NCBI RefSeq assembly: GCF_904848625.1
Contig: NZ_CAJHCP010000003.1
Span: 558,001 to 622,000, forward strand
DNA length: 64,000 nt
Source of the DNA: Paraburkholderia metrosideri
GTDB taxonomy: Bacteria > Pseudomonadota > Gammaproteobacteria > Burkholderiales > Burkholderiaceae
Direction of reading: 5' to 3'
The notes under the pieces are model-generated. The model searched no databases. It saw nothing but the letters and a program-made list of their open reading frames with translations, and was not told where the DNA came from. Both the position numbers and the translations under genes were made by a program. Of this stretch, positions 1 to 7,936 are shown piece by piece (the stretch's first letter is position 1; each line of letters opens with the position of its first letter).

Positions 1-469
1 CCGTGCGCTCGGATGAGTCTTCACCGTGCACGTGGGACCAGATTCCACAAGCGGACGCTTCGAATATGTCGCCATAGGGGCGCAATGGACCGAAACTCAG
101 CAATACAGTGACTCCATAGTCCGCGATGCGCGCGACATCACCGGGTCCGAACACATCGCCATGCTGCTTGCGCTCAACGTCGACGTTCAACATGGGTACT
201 TTTGATAGCGTCGGCGAAAGGTCAACCATTCTGAAAGCATCATGGCGGACTTTCATCAGTCGTTTGTCGAGCGCCATCCATATTGACAGGCTCCAAGGCA
301 CGTGTGCAGCTTTGATCGACTGAGGGGACGGTGATCGAAGACTGTACTTGACGGTCAGAACGACCTCGATCCCTTGCTGTGCAGCGATCAACTTGATCAT
401 TTCCTCGATCCAGACGGGCACCGTTGTGTCGTCCAAGAGAAGTCCCACTCTTATGTTGCGCTCGTTCAT
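1..469 (-). CDS. Formyltransferase-like protein, partial at window edge
   Basis: The frame stays open from the left edge to an ATG at 469 (156 codons visible), so the C-terminal part lies outside the window. The N-terminus has a beta strand rich in Val/Leu followed by acidic residues (VGLLLDD, residues 8-14). Residues 117-151 read as a hydrophobic strand, a short helix and then CGIWSHVHGED. From memory this pattern is close to the GVWSxHHGDN block of formyltransferase-like proteins found in cell-surface polysaccharide loci. In-frame ATGs at 490 and 565 are also possible and no strong ribosome-binding site decides between them. The product name is tentative. The gene sits beside transposon remnants in an accessory region. 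Confidence 0.5.
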   Translation of the reverse strand, partial: MNERNIRVGLLLDDTTVPVWIEEMIKLIAAQQGIEVVLTVKYSLRSPSPQSIKAAHVPWSLSIWMALDKRLMKVRHDAFRMVDLSPTLSKVPMLNVDVERKQHGDVFGPGDVARIADYGVTVLLSFGPLRPYGDIFEASACGIWSHVHGEDSSERT

Positions 470-685
470 CGTTGAGGTCAGACGTTGCATGTGCGGTTCA
501 AAGCTCGAGACGACCGTACCTCTGCCGCCAGAGCCGAGGGTCTGGCGGTGATCGACACCGAGCATGCCTGTGCGAGCATTTGAATCAGGTCGTAGCACCG
601 CACAGATTCAAATACTCATGGAGTAGGCGGGAGCGGCTGGCTCTAAGCCAGTGCCGTCACGCAACACACCTGCGGCTTCGGACGC

Positions 686-1372
686 TCAAGGCGGAACGGT
701 CGTCGCATTCGTAAGCAGCTGAGTCATTGCGACCTTCGCGCCGTTTGCGTCGTGATTTTCGATCGCACCGATAATCTTCCCGTAATGCGCAGACAGCGAC
801 TCGGCAACGAAGATAGGTTCGCGTACATCCGGCTTCATCGATCTCAAGCCAATCTGGACAGCCCTGCCCATCTGCTTCAGCAGTGCGTCGCAACTCGCTT
901 CGACGATCGCGTTACGCAGTTCGTCCTCTGCCAACGCCTGAAGGCTAGCACTTGAGCCTGCATGAACGAGATTTTGATAGCACGCTGCAATTGCGAGACG
1001 GTGCTGCCGATTTGCGCGAGTTGCCGCTAGAAACGCGGACCGCGGATCCACAAACGTGCGGAGTTCGATCAGGTTCCGCAGAAATTCAGGATCATAATTA
1101 GCATTTGCACGCCATTCTGCCACCACATCGTCGAAAATAACCCAGTCGTGAACCGGCTTGACGCGGGTTCCCGTCTTCTGTTTGACGTCAAGTATTCGCC
1201 TGGAAGTTAAAATACTTAACGCTTCGCGCATTATCGTCAAGCTCACGCCATATTTTTTTGATAGGACGATTTGAGGCGGAAGCAGATTATCTTCGTAATC
1301 GCCGACAACAATTCCTTTGCCCAGGCGGTCGACCACCCGTTTTACCAGCGACCTTTCATATCCGTTCTCCAT
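686..1372 (-). CDS. GntR-family (FadR/FCD subfamily) transcriptional regulator
   Basis: A 228-residue regulator. Residues ~5-75 form the winged helix-turn-helix, with the typical recognition segment SLTIMREALSILTSRRI and the wing KQKTGTRVKP. The remainder is an all-helical FCD effector domain (ELRTFVDPRSAFLAATRAN onwards). The frame runs up to 1504, but the ATG at 1372 is preceded by AAGAAGGGAAC, a good ribosome-binding site, and starts where the family starts. The FCD metal-site Asp-x-x-x-His seems to read D-E-L-R here, so the usual His is replaced and the last His is not obvious. Metal binding may therefore be lost or altered. The target is unknown. No metabolic gene is adjacent, only IS material on one side and the formyltransferase-like gene on the other. 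Confidence 0.85.
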   Translation of the reverse strand: MENGYERSLVKRVVDRLGKGIVVGDYEDNLLPPQIVLSKKYGVSLTIMREALSILTSRRILDVKQKTGTRVKPVHDWVIFDDVVAEWRANANYDPEFLRNLIELRTFVDPRSAFLAATRANRQHRLAIAACYQNLVHAGSSASLQALAEDELRNAIVEASCDALLKQMGRAVQIGLRSMKPDVREPIFVAESLSAHYGKIIGAIENHDANGAKVAMTQLLTNATTVPP

Positions 1373-1694
1373 GTTCCCTTCTTTCAGTATGAACTTATCA
1401 ATGCATTTGAACTGATGCGCTTGCGGAGGCGCGGCAGATCCGCCGCGCGTCACCCGCGGCAGGGCGCCGAATAGGTTACCAACCGTGGTTTTAGTAATTC
1501 GCACTCCGATTTATAATTTAAATTATGAAACGGAGACGAATAATTCAATGTGGCTACAAGGGTAGCCCGTGCCCCCTTTTTCAACAACGAACGCGTAGCG
1601 AACAATCTCTTCCAATGTGCGGTCGCGCACGTATGGTCCGCAACTTTTACCGGGCAAACGTTTTACTTCGAATAACCGAAAGTGTTTGAGGTAC
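1373..1694. other. Non-coding stretch upstream of GntR gene
   Basis: About 320 bases between the regulator start and the probable end of the IS21-type remnant. It is more AT-rich than its surroundings around 1500-1560 and should hold the GntR promoter. I see no convincing gene, RNA or terminator in it. Confidence 0.4.
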
Positions 1695-1974
1695 TGTCTG
1701 TCCGCGCCGATTGAATTTTGAGCCGGGGGTACTGTACGCAGGATGCGGAGTCGCGATCCCCTCCATCGGATTTCGTGTAATCAGCGGCCACACGACCCTT
1801 TCGACAGCTGTCTGGGCGGTCACTATCGCGTTACTGTTCCGGAGCGCAGGGGGGATGCTCGGGTCGGCGCTGTTGCCGGGCCTCGCCGTCTGTCACCTTT
1901 CGGCGTAATGGAGCCGGGCATTTTCGCCGTAATGACGCCACTGGAAACGAGCAATTCGATGGCTCGAACGGGGA

Positions 1975-2763
1975 TCAAGGTTGCTTGATTTTGCCTCCTT
2001 TTGCAAGCTCGGTTCTGAATGTTTCGACGCCCGGTTTTAGTCCGCGATAGCTCTCGCCGTCGAGGACGATTTTGTGAGCGCCATGACGCAAGCGGTCGAG
2101 GGTTGCAGCGCCGATCATCTTGTTACCTGGGCATGCTTCCCCCCATTCCGGGAAGTCCAAATTCGACGTTAAAATCGTTGCTGCGCGCTCATAACGCTCG
2201 GCGATCAGGTCGTGGAAGTCTTCATCGTCTGGCGAACGCAGTGGCTTAAGGCCAAAGTCGTCAATGATCAGAAGTGGAAGCTTGGCGAGATACTGGAAAC
2301 GACGGTCGTAAGTGCCCACGGCTGCCGCGCTGCGCAGGCTTGCTAATAATTGGCTTTGTGTTGAGAACAGCACATCGTGTCCTTGCCGAGCTGCAGCGTG
2401 TCCGAGGGCTTGCGCAAGATGGCTTTTCCCCGTTCCGCAAGGCCCGGCAATCAGGACCGCCACCTTCTCGTCAATAAATCGGCAGGTGGCGAGATCATGG
2501 ATAGCGGATCGATTCAGCCCTGGTAGCCTGTCGAAGTCGAATCCTTCGAGCGTCTTCTGGCTACGGAAGTTGGCGCGTCGCATGCGCAGGCTGAGCTTCT
2601 TGTTATCGCGCCGGGCTACTTCGTCGTGAATGAGCAGCGAAAGGAATTCGGTGAAGGCGAGCTTGCGATCGATGGCCTCGCGGTTTCGCGCTTCCAGCGA
2701 ATCGAGGATGCCGGACAAGCGCAACTGCTTAAGCAGTGGAGTCAATTCAGGAATGGGATGCAT
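1975..2763 (-). CDS. istB: IS21-type ATPase helper protein IstB
   Basis: A 262-residue DnaC/DnaA-like AAA+ ATPase that assists the IstA transposase in target selection. Visible motifs are the Walker A region AGPCGTGKSHLAQALG (residues ~105-120), the Walker B strand LPLLIIDDFGL (~160-170) and the later sensor stretch ATILTSNLDFPEWGE. The N-terminal leader LKQLRLSGILDSLEARNREA is typical of IstB. Length matches the family. It overlaps nothing upstream: the istA remnant stops 9 bases before its ATG. The protein looks intact, but without IstA it cannot move its own element. Confidence 0.93.
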   Translation of the reverse strand: MHPIPELTPLLKQLRLSGILDSLEARNREAIDRKLAFTEFLSLLIHDEVARRDNKKLSLRMRRANFRSQKTLEGFDFDRLPGLNRSAIHDLATCRFIDEKVAVLIAGPCGTGKSHLAQALGHAAARQGHDVLFSTQSQLLASLRSAAAVGTYDRRFQYLAKLPLLIIDDFGLKPLRSPDDEDFHDLIAERYERAATILTSNLDFPEWGEACPGNKMIGAATLDRLRHGAHKIVLDGESYRGLKPGVETFRTELAKGGKIKQP

Positions 2764-2771
2764 TGCCGGCC

Positions 2772-2942
2772 TTATTGGAGAATGGTTTGTGTGTTGCGGC
2801 AGAAACGGCCGCCTTCGGTGTAGGTGCTCGCCAGCGCATCAAAGGCGTTTAACAGCGTCAGCTGATCCAATCCCTTTTGCAGAATGGTTTTAACGGCCGT
2901 GTAGTGCGGCGTGCCGTAGTGGTTGTTGATTTTCACGCAGTC
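2772..2942 (-). pseudogene. C-terminal remnant of IstA transposase
   Basis: About 56 codons end at the TAA at 2772-2774, just upstream of istB. The reading YGTPHYTAVKTILQKGLDQ fits the IstA C-terminal tail, in which a helix with Ile-Leu-Lys/Gln-x-Gly-Leu-Asp is characteristic. An in-frame stop at 2943-2945 and the IS3-type inverted repeat from 2953 end the homology. The catalytic RNase H fold is absent. The matching N-terminal part is not found beyond 4560, so it was deleted and not simply interrupted. Confidence 0.65.
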
Positions 2943-2952
2943 TTAACCCACC

Positions 2953-2977
2953 GGGGATGCGGACAAAATCATGGACT
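2953..2977 (+). repeat. Left inverted repeat of IS3-type element
   Basis: This 25-base repeat starts GGGGATGCGGACA and ends TGGACT. It matches the reverse complement of 4536-4560 at 21 positions. It lies 17 bases before the transposase ATG and directly precedes a GGAGG ribosome-binding site. Confidence 0.85.
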
Positions 2978-2993
2978 ACTTTGGAGGTAGTCC

Positions 2994-4532
2994 ATGTATT
3001 CATACGAAGACCGCGTTCGGGCGGTCCAGCTGTACCTGAAGCTCGGGGAACGCGTCAAGGCAACAATCCGCCAGTTGGGTTACCCGACGAAGAATTCTCT
3101 CAAGGCGTGGTGTGAGGAATTCGAGAAGAGCGGCGATCTGCAGAAAGAGTATGTTCGCGGAAAGCCGAAGTACTCAGAGGAACAGAAGAACCTGGCACTC
3201 GAGCATTACGTCAATCACGGGCGGTGCTTCAGCTTCACCCTCCGGGCATTAGGCTATCCCTGTCGCCAGATACTGACGGCGTGGGTTCGCGAGCGCTATC
3301 CTGAAGCCAGGACATACGTGGTTGGCAAGCGAGGTCGACCGGCCGCGTCATTGGCATCCAGGCAAGCCGCAGTGTACGAACTGTGCACACGGCAAGGAAG
3401 TGCGGAGGCGGTGGCGCGAAAGCTGGACGTCGACAGGGTGACGCTGTACAACTGGAAGAACCAGTTACTCGGGCGAGAGGCCCCTGCATCCATGAAGCGC
3501 GACAAGAGATCATCCGCAGAGACGGATCGGGACAAACTGGAGCGGCAGGTCGAAGAGCTCCGGCGCGACATCCGCAATCTGCAGCTTGAACACGACCTGT
3601 TGAAGAAGGCGAATGAACTCGTAAAAAAAGACCTGGGCGTCGACCTGCCACTCCTGAGCAACCGGGAGAAGACAACGCTGGTTGACGCCCTGAGAAAAGA
3701 ATACGGTTTGGCTGAGATGCTTGCGCGGTTGGACCTGGCGCGCAGCTCCTATTTCTACCATCGGTCGTCCATACAGGTTGCCGACAAATATGCGGAGGTC
3801 CGTTGTACCGTTGCTGAGATCTTCGAGGACAATCACCGATCCTACGGCTATCGTCGGGTGCAGGCAGCGCTCAGCCGGCAACGGGTGTTTCTATCGGAGA
3901 AAGTCGTGCGTCGCCTCATGAAACACGGCGGCCTTCACGCAGCAAGGCCCAGGCGTCGCCGATATCGTTCTTATATCGGAGAAATCAGCCCTGCCCCAGA
4001 TAACATCATCAATCACGATTTCCACGCTGAGGCCCCCAATGAAAAGTGGGTAACGGATATCTCCGAGTTCCAGATTCCTGCGGGAAAGGTATATCTGTCG
4101 CCCATGATCGACTGCTTCGATGGCATGGTAGTGAGCTGGACGATTGGCACAAGCCCCGATGCAGAGCTCGTAAATACCATGCTGGATGCGGCCATCGAGA
4201 CCGTGACCGAAAACGATGAGACGCCGATCGTACATTCGGATCGAGGTGGCCATTACCGTTGGCCGGGCTGGCTATCGCGGGTTGCAAAGGCTAATCTGGT
4301 CCGGTCCATGTCGCGTAAAGCCTGTTCCCCGGACAACGCGGCCTGTGAGGGATTCTTCGGCAGGCTGAAGACCGAGATGTTCTATCCAGGGGACTGGCGT
4401 TCGACGACCATCGCGGAGTTCGTTGAGGTACTGAACGCCTACGTTCTCTGGTACAACGAGAAACGGATCAAGGGCTCGCTTGGCTATCTCAGTCCCATCG
4501 AGTACCGTGAAAGCCTCGGGCTAACGACGTAA
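2994..4532 (+). CDS. IS3-family transposase, single uninterrupted frame
   Basis: A 512-residue transposase. The N-terminal ~190 residues contain two helix-turn-helix segments, then a coiled coil (residues ~180-215, rich in Glu/Leu/Lys) that would mediate multimerisation. The C-terminal rve core carries the DDE triad: Asp in WVTDISEF, Asp in VHSDRGG and Glu in NAACEGFF, with 35 residues between the last two, as expected for IS3. Downstream comes the family signature YNEKRIKGSLGYLSP. OrfA and OrfB are fused without the usual programmed frameshift, as in some IS3 subgroups. The start at 2994 has GGAGG nine bases upstream. It appears functional. Confidence 0.93.
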   Translation: MYSYEDRVRAVQLYLKLGERVKATIRQLGYPTKNSLKAWCEEFEKSGDLQKEYVRGKPKYSEEQKNLALEHYVNHGRCFSFTLRALGYPCRQILTAWVRERYPEARTYVVGKRGRPAASLASRQAAVYELCTRQGSAEAVARKLDVDRVTLYNWKNQLLGREAPASMKRDKRSSAETDRDKLERQVEELRRDIRNLQLEHDLLKKANELVKKDLGVDLPLLSNREKTTLVDALRKEYGLAEMLARLDLARSSYFYHRSSIQVADKYAEVRCTVAEIFEDNHRSYGYRRVQAALSRQRVFLSEKVVRRLMKHGGLHAARPRRRRYRSYIGEISPAPDNIINHDFHAEAPNEKWVTDISEFQIPAGKVYLSPMIDCFDGMVVSWTIGTSPDAELVNTMLDAAIETVTENDETPIVHSDRGGHYRWPGWLSRVAKANLVRSMSRKACSPDNAACEGFFGRLKTEMFYPGDWRSTTIAEFVEVLNAYVLWYNEKRIKGSLGYLSPIEYRESLGLTT

Positions 4533-4535
4533 ATC

Positions 4536-4560
4536 AGTCCAGGAAAATGTCCGCATCCCC
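4536..4560 (-). repeat. Right inverted repeat of IS3-type element
   Basis: Reverse complement of the left repeat with four mismatches. It begins three bases after the transposase stop codon. The sequence outside it (TTTGTATC) shows no copy of the left flank. Confidence 0.85.
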
Positions 4561-4608
4561 TTTGTATCAATTTACAACTGCGCGCGACACGATCCACGCG
4601 CACTGGTT

Positions 4609-5598
4609 TCATGACCGCTGCAATGCGGGCAGCAATTCCTGGCCGTAGCGCATCAAGAGATGTTCGTCCAGGAACCGGAATCTGTCGGTCTCAGCGTAGA
4701 TTTGGTGATCGGCATAGAAAATTGTACGCGAGTTGATACCGGCGACCGTAGTGATGGGTAGCTCGAGGGTTCCGACGCGGCCATCGAACCGCCCCCGCAT
4801 GACCAGGTCCTTCGTAAGCGGAAAAAAAACTGACGTACCTTGAAGTCCGAGACCGGGTACGTCGGGTCCGGCTTCCCTTTCCACGTCGTCCCACGACAGC
4901 GTGACGGGACGATCGGAAGTGATGAACCCGCCGGAGCTGGATGTGGCCCTAGCCACTATCCAACTCCGGCGATGTAGCAGGTTGTAGATGGTCGTCATCG
5001 CCAGCAAATCTTGCTCATGGTGCTCGGTGGTGAGTGCGGCGATGGTCTCGTCGTTTCGACCGCCGAGGGTCCTGAGCTTTTCCCGAGTGAGGTCCACCAC
5101 GCCTTTGGTACCGGGCTGGGCGACCGTCTGCTTCTGTGATTCCCAGCCCTCCCGATTCGCGATTGCAAACTCGCTCAGACTTCCCGTGGTCTCCCCGTTG
5201 TACCGGCGCGCCCCTTCCATGCAGTCTGGACTGAGCATGGCCAACTGCGCGATCAGTTTGAGAATGAGCGCGCGGTCGGCGTCGCTGGAAAAGTCGCCCT
5301 TGCTGTTGATACGGGTCACCGCTGAGGCCAGTTCCAACTCAAACTGCCCATAGCTCAGCTGGATCGAGGCGGGACCATCTGTATCGATCTCGATCGGGCT
5401 GAATTCGCGTTCTGCGGCCACACTTACCGGCGTCGTGACAAACGCATGTGCGACCGCCGAGTCGACTACATACAGCTGCGAGTTTTTATCGTGGTTGCGA
5501 GTGAACCCACTGAGATAGCGCTGGAGAACGCAATTATGCTTTCGGGCTCTTCCAGCCCCGTCGTCTCCCCTTACAAAACTTGATTTTGCCTTTGACAT
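4609..5598 (-). CDS. DUF4238 domain-containing protein
   Basis: A 329-residue soluble protein. The N-terminal block HNCVLQRYLSGFT (residues ~20-32) matches the HYVPQFYLxxF signature that opens DUF4238. The later hallmarks are a Leu-rich helical middle (LILKLIAQLAMLSP) and the strand pair FITSDRPVTLSW, followed by VFFPLTKDLVMRG, the part that reads like the FxxSDxPV-FPL-P core of this family. No enzymatic function is established for the family. The ATG at 5598 is preceded by GAGG; the frame is open up to 5703, so a longer form cannot be excluded. It lies 48 bases beyond the IS3-type element and probably came with the accessory region. Some DUF4238 genes sit in mobile or defence-like neighbourhoods, but nothing else here supports that role. 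Confidence 0.8.
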   Translation of the reverse strand: MSKAKSSFVRGDDGAGRARKHNCVLQRYLSGFTRNHDKNSQLYVVDSAVAHAFVTTPVSVAAEREFSPIEIDTDGPASIQLSYGQFELELASAVTRINSKGDFSSDADRALILKLIAQLAMLSPDCMEGARRYNGETTGSLSEFAIANREGWESQKQTVAQPGTKGVVDLTREKLRTLGGRNDETIAALTTEHHEQDLLAMTTIYNLLHRRSWIVARATSSSGGFITSDRPVTLSWDDVEREAGPDVPGLGLQGTSVFFPLTKDLVMRGRFDGRVGTLELPITTVAGINSRTIFYADHQIYAETDRFRFLDEHLLMRYGQELLPALQRS

Positions 5599-6031
5599 AG
5601 AGCCTCGATCGTGCGGATTGATGGTCGGATCGCGTTGGATCATTTCTTGCTCGCGCGTACACTCTTGCAGCTTCCGCGGTCTCTGCTGCGCCGCGGCGCG
5701 CACCCGAATCGAACGTTCAGCTGAGCCCCCTGCTACCTCGCGGAGAGTTCGGGGGCGGGTTCGGGGATCTCTTAAGTGCGGAGCGTCCGCAACGAAGCGC
5801 TGGACGCATTGCGAGGCCCAATTCCGGCAAGCCGAGCGGGCACTCCCTCACAAGGGCAAGGCCGCTTCAGTCAGACTAAACGGTTTGAGTAAAGCTGTTA
5901 ATTCCAAAACGAGCTGGCATACGATCGGCACAGCGGTCAGCGAAGTCTGCAGACGAGCCGCGCAGTGGAGACGCCGCTCGCGGACTCGCCGGGAATTCGC
6001 CGCATACAAAATGTCGCGACTTCCTGATACA
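5599..6031. other. Gene-poor interval
   Basis: This interval lies upstream of the DUF4238 gene and downstream of the receiver-domain gene, which is transcribed toward it. A 145-codon plus-strand frame crosses it, but it is rich in Arg/Ser, has no ribosome-binding site and resembles no family. I treat the stretch as non-coding promoter/spacer DNA. Confidence 0.4.
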
Positions 6032-6397
6032 TCAGTCCGCTCCGCAAACGTTTAAGAGGCGCTGCACTGACGCCCGGAGCTTCTCAATAGAGACGGGCTT
6101 AGGCCAGAACTCATCCCAGATCAACCGTTCGCCTAGATCGAGGTATTCGTCCCCGGTAAGGATGAGAGGAATTCGCGCGAGCGCAGGCTTCGACTTGAGG
6201 TGCAGGCAAAATTCAACTCCGTCCATCAAGGGCATTAACCAGTCGGCAACTATAAGCGCTGGGTTCTCTTTTCTCGCGAAGACGAGCCCTTCAAGTCCAT
6301 TTCGGACACTGACGACCCGACAGCCATCGTGGCGAAGAACGGCGTTCCATGCCGCCACGGACGCCGTATCGCCAGCTACGATCAGAATCGTTTTCAT
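6032..6397 (-). CDS. Stand-alone response-regulator receiver domain protein
   Basis: A 121-residue CheY-like protein without an output domain. The phospho-acceptor is Asp52 in ALIVADWLMPLMDG. The switch Thr is T81 (LILTGDE) and the conserved Lys is K100 (WPKPVS). The N-terminal acidic pair is reduced to one Asp (VAGDTAS, D10), which could weaken Mg2+ binding. The ATG at 6397 begins exactly at the first receiver strand (MKTILIV). The in-frame upstream extension to 6514 has no family similarity. No histidine kinase is nearby, so it would be phosphorylated by an unlinked partner or act as a phosphate sink. Confidence 0.87.
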   Translation of the reverse strand: MKTILIVAGDTASVAAWNAVLRHDGCRVVSVRNGLEGLVFARKENPALIVADWLMPLMDGVEFCLHLKSKPALARIPLILTGDEYLDLGERLIWDEFWPKPVSIEKLRASVQRLLNVCGAD

Positions 6398-6665
6398 TGC
6401 CGTTACGTGTTCGTCCCTAAGGGTACTTGGAGAATAGCGATCCGTTCGCCGACATTCTGTACGTCGACGCACCGTTACGTGCGGACCTAGCAAATGCCGC
6501 GATGGCTTTGGCAAGTCCGTGCTCCGCGAACCGGGTTACAGCGCGTTGATTGTTACTCGACAAGCCACTTGCCGTCTATCTTCACAACAAGATGATCACA
6601 CTACGCAAGTGCGCGCCCGTACACTACGGTGATCACTACTGCAGCGGCCCCTTGCCGGAAGGGAC

Positions 6666-6971
6666 TTAAGAAGAATACCACCGGAGAGGCGGGTCGCAGG
6701 GCAACTCTCGAGGTGAAGGCGCGAAGATCTCACCAAGATCGAAATCGTCGGCGTCGGGCAGCCGGTTTCTGAGCCGCGTCTTGTAAGCGGCCACGCGTTC
6801 GGGCGGCACCTGGCAGAACACCTGGGCGAAGTGAGCACGCTCACCTGCGGTTTCCACTTTGGCGTCGACAGCCTCATCGCCCGACGCGCCCGTCACAGGC
6901 AGCATCGTCGACAGAAACAGCGCGGACGTCACCGCGAAAATCGCTCTATAACAGTACGGCCTGTTTTTCAT
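6666..6971 (-). CDS. Small secreted protein of unknown function
   Basis: A 101-residue protein. It begins with a signal peptide: a basic start (MKNRPYCYR), a hydrophobic core (AIFAVTSALFLSTMLPV) and a likely cleavage after TGASG/A near residue 29. The mature part is about 70 residues, acidic in the middle (PDADDFDLGE), with one Cys pair (CQVPPE and LPCDPP) that could form a disulfide. An upstream in-frame GTG at 6980 is less likely than the ATG at 6971, which follows GGTGGCGATC. I do not recognise the family. It diverges from the secreted protein at 7260. Confidence 0.55.
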   Translation of the reverse strand: MKNRPYCYRAIFAVTSALFLSTMLPVTGASGDEAVDAKVETAGERAHFAQVFCQVPPERVAAYKTRLRNRLPDADDFDLGEIFAPSPRELPCDPPLRWYSS

Positions 6972-7259
6972 GATCGCCACCAGACTGCCTCGACTGCTCC
7001 CGACGGCCCTTACAAACTCATCTGTCGTTCACGTCGTTTTCCGCCAGTTTGCACGCGTTTGTCCTGATTTGACTGGAGGATGGCGTTTTCGCCCGCTATC
7101 CGGCACATTACCCCGGCGAAGCCCGGTGTTACGCTAAAGCGAGGAGCCTTCGCGGAAAAAGCGCCGCCGTTTAACGGTGCGCTCGGGGCACTCAGCAAAA
7201 AACACCGCGAAGCGCCAATGCCCGTGAAGGGCGAAAACATCGCTGCGGGAGCCACTGCG

Positions 7260-7859
7260 ATGGAATTTAAAACATATACCGTGCTGACGCTAATGGTGGT
7301 TAGCAGCACTGCCTTTGCATGGCAGCCGCTGACCTATCCGGTCCGGAGTCAGAGCCCTTATCAGCGCAGCGTCGACACTGCATTGTGTTACGCGGAGGCG
7401 AACAAGACCAAGGTCGATATCACCCGGGAATCGCAGATTCCACCGCGCAAAGCGCCTCCGCCCAAAACCTCGTCGACAGGGGTCCCGTCGCGGCCGCCGT
7501 TGCCGTCGAGCACCTTCTCGGCGGCGCCGGCGGGCGCGAGCATGCCGGCCGCCGCGACCGAGCCTGGCGGCGCAAGTGCACCGGCGGCGACCACTGCTGC
7601 GACCGCCGCGACAGAAGGAGCGTCGGCCGTGAGATCGGCGGGCACCGCTGCCGCCATCTCCAGCGCAATGGCTGCTCTGGCGTCCTCGGGGACCAGCGCG
7701 GACCTTGGCGCGTCGGATGCGGTGGCCGGTTCGTCGAATCCGAACGCGGCATCCAGCGTAGCGCTGCCGCCGCTGCCGGCTCCCGAGCCGCCCATGACGC
7801 GCTACTGGGCCGCCTACGGCGCATGCATGCAGGCGAAGGGTTACGTCGTCGCGCAGTAG
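7260..7859 (+). CDS. Secreted Ala/Pro-rich protein of unknown function
   Basis: A 199-residue protein. A signal peptide (MEFKTYTVLTLMVVSSTAFA) ends at a good AFA/W site. A short conserved-looking domain with one Cys (ALCYAEANKTKVDI) follows, then about 110 residues of low-complexity Ala/Pro/Ser/Thr linker. It closes with a C-terminal motif RYWAAYGACMQAKGYVV carrying a second Cys. The two Cys-containing ends probably pair across the flexible linker. The ATG at 7260 follows GCGGGAG; an open frame from 7080 adds only unstructured residues. It lies 77 bases upstream of the zinc-ribbon repeat protein on the same strand, so the two may be co-transcribed. Function is unknown. Confidence 0.65.
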   Translation: MEFKTYTVLTLMVVSSTAFAWQPLTYPVRSQSPYQRSVDTALCYAEANKTKVDITRESQIPPRKAPPPKTSSTGVPSRPPLPSSTFSAAPAGASMPAAATEPGGASAPAATTAATAATEGASAVRSAGTAAAISSAMAALASSGTSADLGASDAVAGSSNPNAASSVALPPLPAPEPPMTRYWAAYGACMQAKGYVVAQ

Positions 7860-7936
7860 CTAGGCTTGCGAGTCTTGTTGCGCTCACCTGCTTTTTTGAC
7901 CGATGCGTCGCATTCGACGTCCGTTAGCGAGCGGCC

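Larger units (their letters stand above)
1695..2942 (-). mobile_element. IS21-family remnant (istB plus istA tail)
   Basis: The gene order on the minus strand is istA tail then istB, as in IS21. The outer end is probably near 1695, where TGTCTGTCCGCGCC begins. Inside it a short motif, AGCCGGG preceded by a TTTTG or AATGG context, recurs at about 1720 and 1913, as expected for the multiple terminal repeats of this family. The other end is missing: after about 170 bases of istA the sequence meets the IS3-type element at 2953. The exact outer boundary is an inference and no target duplication can be identified. Confidence 0.65.
2953..4560 (+). mobile_element. IS3-family insertion sequence, complete
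   Basis: A 1608-bp element bounded by imperfect 25-bp inverted repeats (2953-2977 and 4536-4560, 21 of 25 identical, beginning GGGGATGCGGACA). It contains a single transposase frame. The ends as drawn include GGGGA/TCCCC outside an inner TG...CA pair (2958 and 4555), so the true tips could be five bases further in. No direct target repeat of 3-5 bp flanks either version. This suggests that a deletion or recombination followed insertion, which fits the missing istA half. Confidence 0.85.

Noticed and set aside
5618..6055. A 145-codon plus-strand frame
   Set aside because: Low-complexity Arg/Ser composition, no ribosome-binding site, overlapping the end of the receiver-domain gene.
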